From Burkholderiales bacterium (GTDB lineage Bacteria; Pseudomonadota; Gammaproteobacteria; Burkholderiales; SG8-39), in NCBI GenBank assembly GCA_026417035.1, contig JAOAEA010000005.1, forward strand, positions 1-64,000: a stretch of 64,000 nt of DNA, given 5' to 3'. The translations under genes and the position numbers were made by a program. This document shows positions 25,364 to 33,830 of the stretch, piece after piece. The first letter of the stretch is position 1; each line of letters starts with the position of its first letter. The notes beneath the pieces are model-generated. The model made no database searches. It saw only the letters and a list, made by a program, of their open reading frames with translations, and was not told where the DNA came from.

Positions 25364-25489
25364 TTTCTGCGGTCCGGCGGGAACGGCTCCCGTGCGGCGG
25401 GTCGAGGACGGCCGTTGTTTTCTCTTGCCGGGATGCTCCCGGGCGGCTCAGCGGCGGGCGCGTTCGTTGCCGCTGCCATGTCCATCCGC

Positions 25490-25495
25490 TATGCT
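25490..25495 (+). promoter_or_regulatory. TATGCT -10-like element just upstream of rapZ
   Basis: TATGCT would set +1 at about 25502, three bases before the rapZ ATG at 25505. No ribosome site is present, so a nearly leaderless transcript is possible. Weak evidence because no -35 is visible. Confidence 0.35.
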
Positions 25496-25504
25496 CGGCC
25501 GCGT

Positions 25505-26344
25505 ATGCAGCTCGTCGTGATCACCGGCCTCTCCGGCTCGGGCAAGAGCGTCGCGCTCGCGGTGCTCGAGGACGCCGGGTTCTACGTCGTCGACAACCTG
25601 CCGGCAACGCTGCTCGCCGCGAACCTCGCGTTCCTGCGCGAGTCCGGTTACGACCGCGTGGCGGTGACGGTGGATGCGCGCAGCGGGGCGGCGCTCGCCG
25701 AGCTGCCGCCGGTGCTCGACGCGCTGCGCTCGCGCGGCGACGACGTGCGCGTCCTCTTCCTCGACGCGCGCAACGACACGCTCGTGCGGCGCTACTCCGA
25801 GACGCGGCGCAAGCACCCGCTCGCCGGCGACGGCCGCACGCTCGAGGAATCGATCCTGCGCGAGCGGGAGCTCCTTGCCGACATCGGCGAGCGCGGCCAC
25901 CACGTGGACACGAGCGACCTCGCGCCGAACGCGCTCCGCGCCTGGGTGAAGGAGTTCGTCGGCATCCCCGCCGCCGGCACGACGCTCCTCTTCGAGTCCT
26001 TCGGCTTCAAGCAGGGCATCCCGCTCGACGCCGACCTCGTCTTCGACGTGCGCTGCCTGCCCAACCCCTTCTACGATCCGCGGCTGCGGCCGCTCACCGG
26101 GCGCGATCCGGCGGTGGTCGGGTTCCTGGACGCGAACGCCGACGCGCAAAGGATGCTCGCCGACATAGGCGACTTCATCGAGCGCTGGCTGCCCTGCTTC
26201 CGGCGCGACCACCGCGCCTACGTGACCGTCGGCCTCGGCTGCACCGGCGGCATGCACCGCTCGGTCTATTTCGCCGAGAAGCTCGCGGCGCGCTTCGGCG
26301 GGGCGGCGACCGTGCTCGTCCGCCACCGGCAGCTCGCGCCATGA
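25505..26344 (+). CDS. rapZ: RNase adapter protein / nucleotide-binding protein RapZ
   Basis: 279 aa. Walker A GLSGSGKSVALAVLED at the N-terminus, a Walker B-like VLFLDARND, then the RapZ C-terminal domain with FGFKQGIPLDADLVFDVR, PNPFYDPRLRPLTGRD and GCTGGMHRSVYFAEKLA. In E. coli RapZ controls glucosamine-6-phosphate synthase through sRNA GlmZ decay; in other bacteria it regulates cell-envelope precursor supply. The long ORF-track start at 23912 is a shadow frame through hprK. The stop overlaps the ubiX ATG. Confidence 0.95.
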   Translation: MQLVVITGLSGSGKSVALAVLEDAGFYVVDNLPATLLAANLAFLRESGYDRVAVTVDARSGAALAELPPVLDALRSRGDDVRVLFLDARNDTLVRRYSETRRKHPLAGDGRTLEESILRERELLADIGERGHHVDTSDLAPNALRAWVKEFVGIPAAGTTLLFESFGFKQGIPLDADLVFDVRCLPNPFYDPRLRPLTGRDPAVVGFLDANADAQRMLADIGDFIERWLPCFRRDHRAYVTVGLGCTGGMHRSVYFAEKLAARFGGAATVLVRHRQLAP

Positions 26345-26958
26345 CGGCGCCGGTCGCGAGCGTGACGCTCGGCCTCACCGGCGCCTCCGGCATCGGCTAC
26401 GGGCTGCGCCTCGCCGAATGCCTGCTCGCGGCCGGCGTCGAGGTCGCGCTCGTCTATTCGCAGGCGGCGCAGATCGTGGCGAAGCAGGAGCTCGACCTCG
26501 CCCTGCCGGCACGTGCGCCGGACGCCGAGCGCTTCCTGCGCGAGCGCTTCGGCGACGCCGGCGAGCGCCTGCGTGTCTTCGGCCGCGAGGACTGGTACGC
26601 GCCGATCGCTTCGGGCTCCAATCCGAGCGATGCGATGGTCGTCTGCCCGTGCTCGATGGGCACGCTCGCCGCCGTCGCCGCGGGGCTCGCCGACAACCTG
26701 ATCGAGCGCGCGGCGGACGTCGCGCTGAAGGAGCGCCGCAAGCTCGTGCTCGTGCCGCGCGAGACGCCGTTCTCCGCGATCCACCTCGAGAACATGCTGC
26801 GGCTCGCGCGCGCGGGCGCCGTCGTCCTGCCCGCGAACCCGGGCTTCTACACGCGCCCGCAGCGCGTCGAGGATCTCGTCGACTTCGTGGTCGCGCGCGT
26901 GCTCGACCACCTCGGCGTGCGCCACGAGCTCGTGCCGCGGTGGGGACGGGGCGAATGA
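26341..26958 (+). CDS. ubiX: Flavin prenyltransferase UbiX
   Basis: 205 aa. Makes prenylated FMN, the cofactor of the UbiD decarboxylase in ubiquinone synthesis. Motifs: GLTGASGIGYGLRLAECL (FMN site), IASGSNPSDAMVVCPCSMGTLAAVA, KLVLVPRETPFSAIHLENML, and PANPGFYTRPQRVEDLVDFV. Full-length. ATGA overlap with rapZ suggests shared translation. Confidence 0.95.
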   Translation: MTAPVASVTLGLTGASGIGYGLRLAECLLAAGVEVALVYSQAAQIVAKQELDLALPARAPDAERFLRERFGDAGERLRVFGREDWYAPIASGSNPSDAMVVCPCSMGTLAAVAAGLADNLIERAADVALKERRKLVLVPRETPFSAIHLENMLRLARAGAVVLPANPGFYTRPQRVEDLVDFVVARVLDHLGVRHELVPRWGRGE

Positions 26959-26989
26959 CGATGCGCCGCAGGCCGCGGCGGGGCCGCCG

Positions 26990-27595
26990 TTGAGCACCGA
27001 GACGCTCGAGGACCTGCCGATCTTCCCGCTGAAGACCGTGCTCTTCCCCGGCGGCATGCTGCCGTTGCGCGTGTTCGAGACCCGCTACGTCGACATGACG
27101 CGCGAGTGCATGAAGGACGCGCGGCCCTTCGGTGTCTGCCTGATCCGCGAGGGGGCCGAGGTGGGGCTGCCGGCGGTGCCCGAAGACGTCGGCACCCTGG
27201 CGACGATCGTCGACTTCGACACGACCGACGCGGGCGTGCTCGCGCTGAAGGTCCGCGGTGGCCGCCGCTTCCGGATCGTCGCGCGGACCGTGTCGCGACA
27301 GGCGCTGGTGCGCGCCCGCGTGGAAGTCCTCGACGACGAGGCGGACGCGCCGGTGCCGCCGGAGTTCGCGAGCTGCGCGCGCATCGTGCAGCTCGTGATC
27401 GCCGACCAGGCCGCGGGCACGTTCGCCGAGCCCTACGATCTCGAGAGCGCGTCGTGGGTGGGCTACCGGCTGTCCGAGATCCTGCCGGTGCCCCTCAAGG
27501 CGAAGCAGAAGCTCCTCGAGCTCGAGGGCGCGATCTCGCGGCTCGAGGTGCTGCAACGCTTCCTCGAGCAGCGCGGGCTTGCCTCCGGGCGGTGA
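26990..27595 (+). CDS. Lon substrate-binding-domain protein (LON domain only)
   Basis: 201 aa, consisting of the N-terminal substrate-binding domain of Lon without ATPase or protease. Typical opening EDLPIFPLKTVLFPGGMLPLRVFETRY and YRLSEILPVPLKAKQKLLEL near the end. Starts at a TTG (26990); no ATG or GTG lies upstream in the open frame, so the rare start is the best choice. Role unknown; such proteins are commonly encoded near ubiX or rapZ in Betaproteobacteria. Convergent with mutY. Confidence 0.85.
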   Translation: MSTETLEDLPIFPLKTVLFPGGMLPLRVFETRYVDMTRECMKDARPFGVCLIREGAEVGLPAVPEDVGTLATIVDFDTTDAGVLALKVRGGRRFRIVARTVSRQALVRARVEVLDDEADAPVPPEFASCARIVQLVIADQAAGTFAEPYDLESASWVGYRLSEILPVPLKAKQKLLELEGAISRLEVLQRFLEQRGLASGR

Positions 27596-27649
27596 GCCGC
27601 CGCGTGCACCGGAACGCGCCGCGCCGCACGGCCCGCGCTCCACGGTCAG

Positions 27650-28753
27650 TCAGCTCCCGGCGGCCCCTCGCGCTTCGCGCGCCCTCGACCTTGCGCGCCG
27701 GCTGCCGCCACGCTCGCCCTGCCGCGCGACGAGAGCGAGAATCTTGCGCACCGCCGCGGGCACCGCGCCCGCGCCGGCGTCGTCGAGCGGCACCCACATC
27801 GTGCCCGGCTCGCCCGCGCGCGGATCACGCTTCGCGCTCATGGCGAGAAGCGGCGCGATCTCCAGCGTGAAATGCGTGAAGCCGTGCGTGACCGGCGGCA
27901 GCGTCGCGGTGCGCCCGACCTTGCAGCCGAGCCGCGCCGCGATCGCCTTCGCGCCGGCGACCGAGGGCGCCTCGGGAAAGCACCACAGCCCGCCCCAGAC
28001 GCCCGTCGGGGGGCGCTTCTCGAGGAGCACGTCGCCGCCGTGCAGGAGAACGAGCATGACGGTGCGCCGGCGCGGGATCTCGCGGCGCGGCCGGGGCGCC
28101 GGGAATGCCTCGGGCGCGCCGCGGCGGAACGCTTCGCAGCTTCGCGACACCGGGCAGCGCCCGCAGGCCGGAGCGCGCGTCGTGCACACGGTCGCGCCGA
28201 GGTCCATGAGCGCCTGCGTGTAGCGCTCGATGCCCCGCGCCGGGGCGAGCGATTCGGCGAGCGTCCAGAGCCTGCGTGCCACACGCGGCTCACCGGGAAA
28301 ACCGGGAAGCGCGAAGTGCCGCGCCAGCACGCGCTTCACGTTGCCGTCGAGAATCGCCTCCCGGCGGCCGAAAGCGAAGGCCGCGATCGCCGCGGCCGTG
28401 GACCGTCCGACGCCCGGCAGCGACTCGAGCGCGGCGCGGGTCTCGGGGAAGTGGCCGCCGTGCTCGGAGACGAGGAGCCGCGCCGCCCGATGCAGGTTGC
28501 GCGCGCGGCTGTAGTAGCCGAGCCCCGCCCAGAGCGCGAGCACCTCGTCCTCGTCCGCGGCCGCGAGGCTCGCCACGTCCGGGAATCGCGCGCGGAAGCG
28601 CTCGAAATAGGGCACGACCGACGCGACCTGCGTCTGCTGCAGCATGATCTCCGAAAGCCAAACGAGGTAGGGGTCGCGCGTCCCCTGCCAGGGCAGGTCG
28701 TGGCGCCCGTGCCGGCGCTGCCACGCAACAAGCCGCCGGGAGAAGTCCTGCAT
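27650..28753 (-). CDS. mutY: A/G-specific adenine glycosylase MutY
   Basis: 367 aa base-excision repair enzyme removing adenine opposite 8-oxoguanine. HhH-GPD glycosylase domain with DPYLVWLSEIMLQQTQV, the helix-hairpin-helix LPGVGRSTAAAIAAF and catalytic Asp in ILDGNVKRVLAR. The [4Fe-4S] ligands are C-X6-C-X2-C-X5-C (CTTRAPACGRCPVSRSC). The C-terminal NUDIX-like domain (~230-345) reads the 8-oxoG strand. The last ~20 residues are Arg-rich. Six bp downstream of the asmA-like gene on the same strand. Confidence 0.95.
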   Translation of the reverse strand: MQDFSRRLVAWQRRHGRHDLPWQGTRDPYLVWLSEIMLQQTQVASVVPYFERFRARFPDVASLAAADEDEVLALWAGLGYYSRARNLHRAARLLVSEHGGHFPETRAALESLPGVGRSTAAAIAAFAFGRREAILDGNVKRVLARHFALPGFPGEPRVARRLWTLAESLAPARGIERYTQALMDLGATVCTTRAPACGRCPVSRSCEAFRRGAPEAFPAPRPRREIPRRRTVMLVLLHGGDVLLEKRPPTGVWGGLWCFPEAPSVAGAKAIAARLGCKVGRTATLPPVTHGFTHFTLEIAPLLAMSAKRDPRAGEPGTMWVPLDDAGAGAVPAAVRKILALVARQGERGGSRRARSRAREARGAAGS

Positions 28754-28759
28754 CGAACC

Positions 28760-31038
28760 TTACTTCTTCCTCAGGATGCCACGCAGCACGTCCTCGACCC
28801 CGGTGCCCGCGCCGGCCGCGCCCTTGCCGATCGAGAGCCGCACGCCGGTCTTGGCCGACTCGACCGCGAGCTGCGCCATGTCCACCGAATAGCCTGGCGA
28901 CGTGAGCGGCCCGCTCACGCGCACCGGGACCGCGACGCCCTGGAGCACGGTGAGCTGGCGCCCGCCGCCGATCGGCACCGGCGCGACCGGCGTCGCCCTC
29001 AGGAGGTAGTCGATCGTCCCGGCGCCGAGGTCGATCGTGCCGGCGCCGCTCACCCTCACGAGCGGCGAGCGGCCCGCGAGGTCGTCGTTGCGGGCAACGC
29101 CGTTGCGGATCACGAAGCTCGCGGAGAGCTCCGAGAAGCGCGTCTCGCCGCCCGCCTGGCCGCGGCTCTCGCCCGACGCGGTCGATCCGAGGAGCGCCCC
29201 GGCCGCCCGCACGATCGCGTCGAGGTCGATGCCGCGCACCGCGCCATCGCGCAGCTCCACGCGCGCCGTGCCGCCGAGCGAGCGCTTCAGCGCCCCCACC
29301 GTCGTCCCGGTGGCCGCGAGATCGAGCGCCACGTTGCCGCGGCCGTCGATGCGGTCGAACTGCGCCGCGTCGCGCAGGAGCGGCCCGAGCGCCACGTTGG
29401 TGAGCTGCTCGCGCAGGGCGAAGCGGTTGGCGTGCGCGTCGATGCTGGCGCTGCCCGCGAGCGCGCCCTGGTAGAGCGTCGCGTTGAGGGGCGCCACTTC
29501 CACGCGCCCCCCTGCGGCGCGCAACCCGACGTTGACGTTCTGCGCCTTCACATTGCGCACCGAGAGCGCGCCGACGCGCACGCGCGCCTTGCCGTTGAGC
29601 GGCTTGAGGAACGCGAGGTCGATCCGCGTGTCGTCGGTTGCGGCGGCTTGCCGGACGCTGCGCCGCCCGCGCCCGCCGCCGGCCGCGTGGGCGGGAGATA
29701 GCGATCGACGTCGAGCCGGTCGGCGGCGAGATCGAAGTCGAACGCGGGCGCGTCCAGATTCGCGACGGCAAGCGTCGCCTCGAGAGTGGCGTCCTCGAGC
29801 TTCGCCACGAGGTCCGCGGCGGCCGACGAGGGTTTGCCCCAGGCGACGCGGGCGCCGCCGACGACGGACCCCTTCACCGATTTCTGCGGCAGGTGCGGGC
29901 CGCTCGCCACGAGCTCCCCGGCGAGCGGCGCGAGCCGCGCCGTCTTCGCGCCGAAGTCGATCGTCAGGGGCGAAGCGACGCGCGTCGCGAAGGTCGCTTC
30001 CCCCTGGCGCACCTCGGCATCCACGGCCAGCCGCTCGAAGCGGATCTCGCCACCCTTCGCCGCGAGCGGCGACAGCGCGACCCGCGCGATCACCGTGCGG
30101 GCAGGCCGCGCCAGCTTCAGCTCGGCGCTCGCCGCGTCCCCCGCGGCCCCCTCCGGCGCGATGCGGAGCTTCGGCACGCTCGCCTTCAGCTCGAGACCGT
30201 CCCTGGTCGTCGCTGCGAGCACGAGCCGCGCGACGGAAAAGCGCTCGCGGGCGGGATCGAGCTCGAGATCGCCTTGCGCCCGGGCCGCGAGACCCGCAGC
30301 GCCGGGCGCATCCCCGTCCACCTTCAAGTCCAGGTCCTCGAGCGCGAACGCGCCGCGCGCGAGCTCGAGCCGGTAGTCTGCGGATCCCTTGACCGCCAGG
30401 TCCAGCGGCGGGCCGCTCCCCTGGATGCGCGTGGCGACCTCGAGCCTGCCGCGGGCCCCCTCGGCGATGCGCCCCGTGCGCAGGTCGAGCCCGGCGAGCT
30501 TCACGGTCTGCGCTTTCCCCTCGTCGCGCCACACGATGCTCGCGTCTCGGAGGGCGACGCCGCCGATCTCGAGCGCCGGCGCGGACGGCGCGGACGGCGC
30601 GGACGGTTCCTTTCCCGGGGCTCCGGCGGCGGGCTTGGTGTCCTCGCCCAGGAGGTCGTCGAAATTGGTCGAGCCGTCCTTGCGCCGCACGAGCTCCGCA
30701 TCGAGGCCGGCGAGCTCGATGCGATCGACCACGACGCGCCTCGCGAGGAGCGGCAGCAGCGCGATCGCGACGCGCGCCTCCGTGACGGAGGCGAACTTCC
30801 CGCTGCCACCGGGTCCCGACAAGGCGGCTTTTTCGACCGCGAGGCCGAGCCGCGGGAAGAAGGTGAGCGTGATCCTCCCGTCGATCGTGAGCGTGCGGCC
30901 GGTCCTCTCCTTCACCAGGCGGACGATCTCGGGCTTGTACCGGTTCGGATCGACGGCGAGCGAGACGACGACGGCCGCCGCCACGGCGAGGACGAGGAGC
31001 GCGGCGATGCCGATGGCAGCGTACTTGAGCGCCCTCAT
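28760..31038 (-). pseudogene. AsmA-family protein gene interrupted by one frameshift
   Basis: The N-terminal ~430 codons run from 31038: a membrane anchor (IAALLVLAVAAAVVVSLA), the AsmA opening DPNRYKPEIVRLVKERTGR, and repetitive beta-rich sequence up to DVDRYLPPTRPAAGAGG. The rest of AsmA (DDTRIDLAFLKPLNGKARV ... GYSVDMAQLAVESAKTG) continues in the neighbouring frame to 28760. The switch falls at ~29640-29690 in a Gly/Ala/Pro-rich linker and needs one base lost. After the shift the first frame is only a shadow ending at 29548. AsmA-like proteins span the periplasm and help lipid homeostasis or transport. Recent mutation or a sequencing error in GC-rich DNA are both possible. The 5'-nucleotidase ends 4 bp upstream. 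Confidence 0.8.
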
Positions 31039-31042
31039 CGCC

Positions 31043-31951
31043 TCACTCGTTCGCCACCCCGAAGGGGACGTGCCCGGTCGCGACGTGGTCGCGCGCCGAC
31101 TCGCAGTGCCCGCGCTGGTCGTCGAAGAAGATGTCCGCGCCGAAAGCCTTGAGGAACGGCGCCTTGTCGAGCCCGCCGAGGAAGAGCGCCTCGTCGATGC
31201 GGATGTCCCAGGCGCGCAGCGTGCGGATCACGCGCTCGTGCGCCGGCGCGCTGCGCGCGGTGACGAGCGCGGTGCGTATCGGCGCGGCGGCCTGGGGGAA
31301 CTCGGTCTGGATGCGGTGCAGCGCCGCGAGGAAGCTCTTGAACGGGCCACCCGAGAGCGGCTCCCGCGCAGCGCTGGCTTCGCTGGCCGCGAACCGCTCG
31401 AGGCCCTCGCGCTTGAACACGCGCTCGGCCTCGTCCGAGAAGAGCACCGCGTCGCCGTCGAAGGCGATGCGCAGCTCCCCGGGCGCATCGACGTTCCGGC
31501 CGATCACCGCCGAGGGCAGGATGGTGGCGGCGGCGTGTCCGGCGTCGAGCGCCCTCGCGACGTCGCCGGGGTTGGCCGACAGGAAGAGATGGGCGTCGAA
31601 CGCCGGCACGTAGGGGTAAGTGCTCTCGCCGCCGGTGAACGCCGCGCGCGTGACGTCGAGCCCGTAGTGCGCGATCGAGTTCATGATCCTCAGGCCCGTG
31701 TCGGCCGTGTTGCGCGACAGCAGGATCACCTCGACGCGCGGCCGCCGGGGCGCGAGTGCGTTCAGCGCGAGGAGCTTCTTCACCAGGACGAACGCGATCC
31801 CCGGTGCGAGGACCTCGTCCTCGCGCTCGAGCTGGTAGCGGTGATAGGCCTCGACGCCCTCCGCCTCGAAGACGCGGTTGGACGCCTCGAGGTCGAAGAG
31901 CGCGCGCGAGGAGATGGCTACGACGAGCTTGCCGTCGAATGAGACCGGCAT
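31043..31951 (-). CDS. 5'-nucleotidase (cytosolic NT5C1/Pfam 5_nucleotid-like)
   Basis: 302 aa. Begins LVVAISSRALFDLEASNRVF, then LLSRNTADTGLRIMNSI, LRIAFDGDAVLFSDEAERVF (HAD-like DGD motif) and GLDKAPFLKAFGADIFFDDQ near the C-terminus. These motifs match the bacterial homologues of cytosolic 5'-nucleotidase 1A, which dephosphorylate nucleoside monophosphates. No signal peptide, so cytoplasmic. It is the first gene of the minus-strand group running into the asmA-like gene and mutY, with very short spacers. Confidence 0.85.
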   Translation of the reverse strand: MPVSFDGKLVVAISSRALFDLEASNRVFEAEGVEAYHRYQLEREDEVLAPGIAFVLVKKLLALNALAPRRPRVEVILLSRNTADTGLRIMNSIAHYGLDVTRAAFTGGESTYPYVPAFDAHLFLSANPGDVARALDAGHAAATILPSAVIGRNVDAPGELRIAFDGDAVLFSDEAERVFKREGLERFAASEASAAREPLSGGPFKSFLAALHRIQTEFPQAAAPIRTALVTARSAPAHERVIRTLRAWDIRIDEALFLGGLDKAPFLKAFGADIFFDDQRGHCESARDHVATGHVPFGVANE

Positions 31952-32078
31952 CGGGAATCGGGTCGTGGCGGCCGCACCGAAGGCGCCGCGGCCAGCGGCA
32001 GTGTAGCCGATCGCTCCCGCGCCCGGCTCGGCGCAGCGGATCGTCCGCGCCGGGCGGCGCCCGCCGTCCGGCCCACGC

Positions 32079-33491
32079 TTAGCGCAGCGCGCCCGCCGCG
32101 GCGCTCCGGTACATGTGCGCGGCGAGCTGCACCAGCGCCGCGGAGGCGAGCCACGAGCGGCGGTCGTCCCCGCGGCTCGTCAGCGCGATCGGCACGCGCG
32201 CGCCGAGCACGATGCCGGCCGACAGCGCGTCGGTGAGGAACATGAGCTGCTTGGCGATCATGTTCCCGGATTCGAGGTCGGGCACGAGCAGGATGTCGGC
32301 CTGCCCGGCGACCGGCGAGCGGATGCCGGTGGTCTCCGCGGCCTTGAGCGACACGGCGTGGTCGAAAGTGAGCGGCCCGTCGAAGATGCCGCCCCGGATC
32401 TGGCCGCGCTCGGCCATCTTGCAGAGCGTCGCGGCCTCGATCGTCGCCGGCATCTTCGGGTTCACGGTCTCGACCGCCGCGAGCACCGCGACCTTCGGCG
32501 CCGGGATGCCGAGCCAGTGCGCGAGGTCGATCGCGTTCTGCGCGATGTCGCGCTTCTCGGAGAGCCCGGGCGCGATGTTGATCATCGAGTCGGTGATGAG
32601 GAGCGGCTTCGGGTACGTGGGCACGTCCATCACGTGGATGTGGCTCACGCGCCGCTCGGTGCGCAGGCCCTTCGCCGCCGAGACCACCGGAACGATCAGG
32701 TCCTCGGTCGCGACGCCCGCCTTCATCATGCCCTCGACCCGGCCCTCGCGCGCAAGCCGGATCGCCTCGGCGATCGCGTCGCGGCTCGACGCCACCGGCA
32801 CGATCTGGAAGCCGTCGAGGTCCACGCCGCCGTCCGCCGCCGCCTGGCGAATGCGCGCCTCGACGCCGACGAGGATCGGCACGATCGCGCCCTCGGCCGC
32901 TGCGGCGGCGACGCTCGCGAGGCACTCGGGCGCCGCCGGGTCGACGATGGCGGTGGCGACCGGCGCGAGCTTGCGCGCCTTGACGCGCCCCATCACCTCG
33001 CGGAAGCGCGCCTCCTTGTCGTCGAAGCGCACCTCGGGGAGATCCACGCGCGGCCGCCGCACCTTCTCCTTCGGCGCGATCACCTCGGCAGTGCCGGAAA
33101 CGACGATCTCGCCATCCTGGTTCAGGCACTCGGTGTCGAGCACCACCTTGCCCTTCTCGGCGTCCTTCTCCTTCGCCGTCACCTTGATGGTGATGGTGTC
33201 GCCCACCTTCACCGGCCGGCGGAAGCGCAGGTTCTGGCCGAGATAGATCGTCCCAGGGCCGGGGAACTCGGTGCCGAGCACGGTCGAAATGAGCGCGCCG
33301 GACCACATGCCGTGGCCGATGACCTCGCGGAAGCGGCTGCTCTTGGCGTATTCGGGATCGACGTGCGCCGGGTTGATGTCGCCCGACATCACCGCGAACA
33401 GCGTGATGTCCTGCTCCGTGAGCGTGCGCTCGAGCGTGGCGCTGTCGCCGACCTGGATCTCGTCGAAGGTGCGGTTCTCGATGTGTTCCAC
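32079..33491 (-). CDS. Bifunctional enoyl-CoA hydratase (MaoC) / phosphate acetyl- or butyryltransferase
   Basis: 470 aa from a GTG at 33491 with AGGA eight bases upstream; the ORF-track extension is Arg/Ala-rich and unsupported. Residues ~1-140 are a hotdog MaoC-like hydratase (FAVMSGDINPAHVDPEYAKSS, GHGMWSGALISTVLGTEFPG). Residues ~165-465 are a PTA/PTB phosphotransacylase (VSHIHVMDVPTYPKPLLITD, GIFDGPLTFDHAVSLKAAE, LLVPDLESGNMIAKQLMFL). Such fusions are known and link hydration of short enoyl-CoA with acyl-phosphate formation. No kinase gene (ackA/buk) is adjacent, so the physiological direction is unclear. Confidence 0.9.
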   Translation of the reverse strand: MEHIENRTFDEIQVGDSATLERTLTEQDITLFAVMSGDINPAHVDPEYAKSSRFREVIGHGMWSGALISTVLGTEFPGPGTIYLGQNLRFRRPVKVGDTITIKVTAKEKDAEKGKVVLDTECLNQDGEIVVSGTAEVIAPKEKVRRPRVDLPEVRFDDKEARFREVMGRVKARKLAPVATAIVDPAAPECLASVAAAAAEGAIVPILVGVEARIRQAAADGGVDLDGFQIVPVASSRDAIAEAIRLAREGRVEGMMKAGVATEDLIVPVVSAAKGLRTERRVSHIHVMDVPTYPKPLLITDSMINIAPGLSEKRDIAQNAIDLAHWLGIPAPKVAVLAAVETVNPKMPATIEAATLCKMAERGQIRGGIFDGPLTFDHAVSLKAAETTGIRSPVAGQADILLVPDLESGNMIAKQLMFLTDALSAGIVLGARVPIALTSRGDDRRSWLASAALVQLAAHMYRSAAAGALR

Positions 33492-33830
33492 TGGGGTTCC
33501 TGACGGGGGAAGGCCGCTTCGCTGCGGCGCAACATGGATTCTAGCAGCGTCGCGGCAATCCGCCCCACTCTCGGGGCGGGACGTCGGCCAGGCGGCCGAA
33601 GCGCGGAACCGCGCGCGAAGATCCGCCGCAGCGCAGCAGCGAAGGAAGCCGGCACCGCCGGGCGATCCGGCGGTTGCCCCCCCGGGGCGGCCGCCCTGCC
33701 GCGTCGGCTCACCCCGTGGGCACGGAGGCGAAGGGTGCCCCCGAGACGCGCGCGCCCGCCGCGGCGGGCGCTCGCTCAGCCGTCGGGCCACGGCGCGCGG
33801 GGCCCACCCCTCGCGCCTGCCCTCCCGCCG
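33492..33830. other. Gene-free 339-bp gap with a promoter and a palindrome
   Basis: No supported ORF. It holds the TAGAAT element upstream of the MaoC-PTA gene and, at 33752-33771, a perfect palindrome GCGCCCGCC-GC-GGCGGGCGC about 60 bp beyond the porin-gene stop. The palindrome could end the cytochrome-operon transcript, although no U-tract follows. The remainder is featureless GC-rich sequence. Confidence 0.5.
33538..33543 (-). promoter_or_regulatory. TAGAAT -10 element for the MaoC-PTA gene
   Basis: On the minus strand TAGAAT lies ~47 bp before the GTG start, giving a predicted start near 33531. The -35 region is not recognisable, so confidence is limited. Confidence 0.4.

Noticed and set aside
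28760-30532. Separate 590-aa gene for the C-terminal AsmA part
   Set aside because: Its first ~290 residues are a shadow of the AsmA N-terminal frame; only the later part is native, so one frameshifted gene explains both ORFs.
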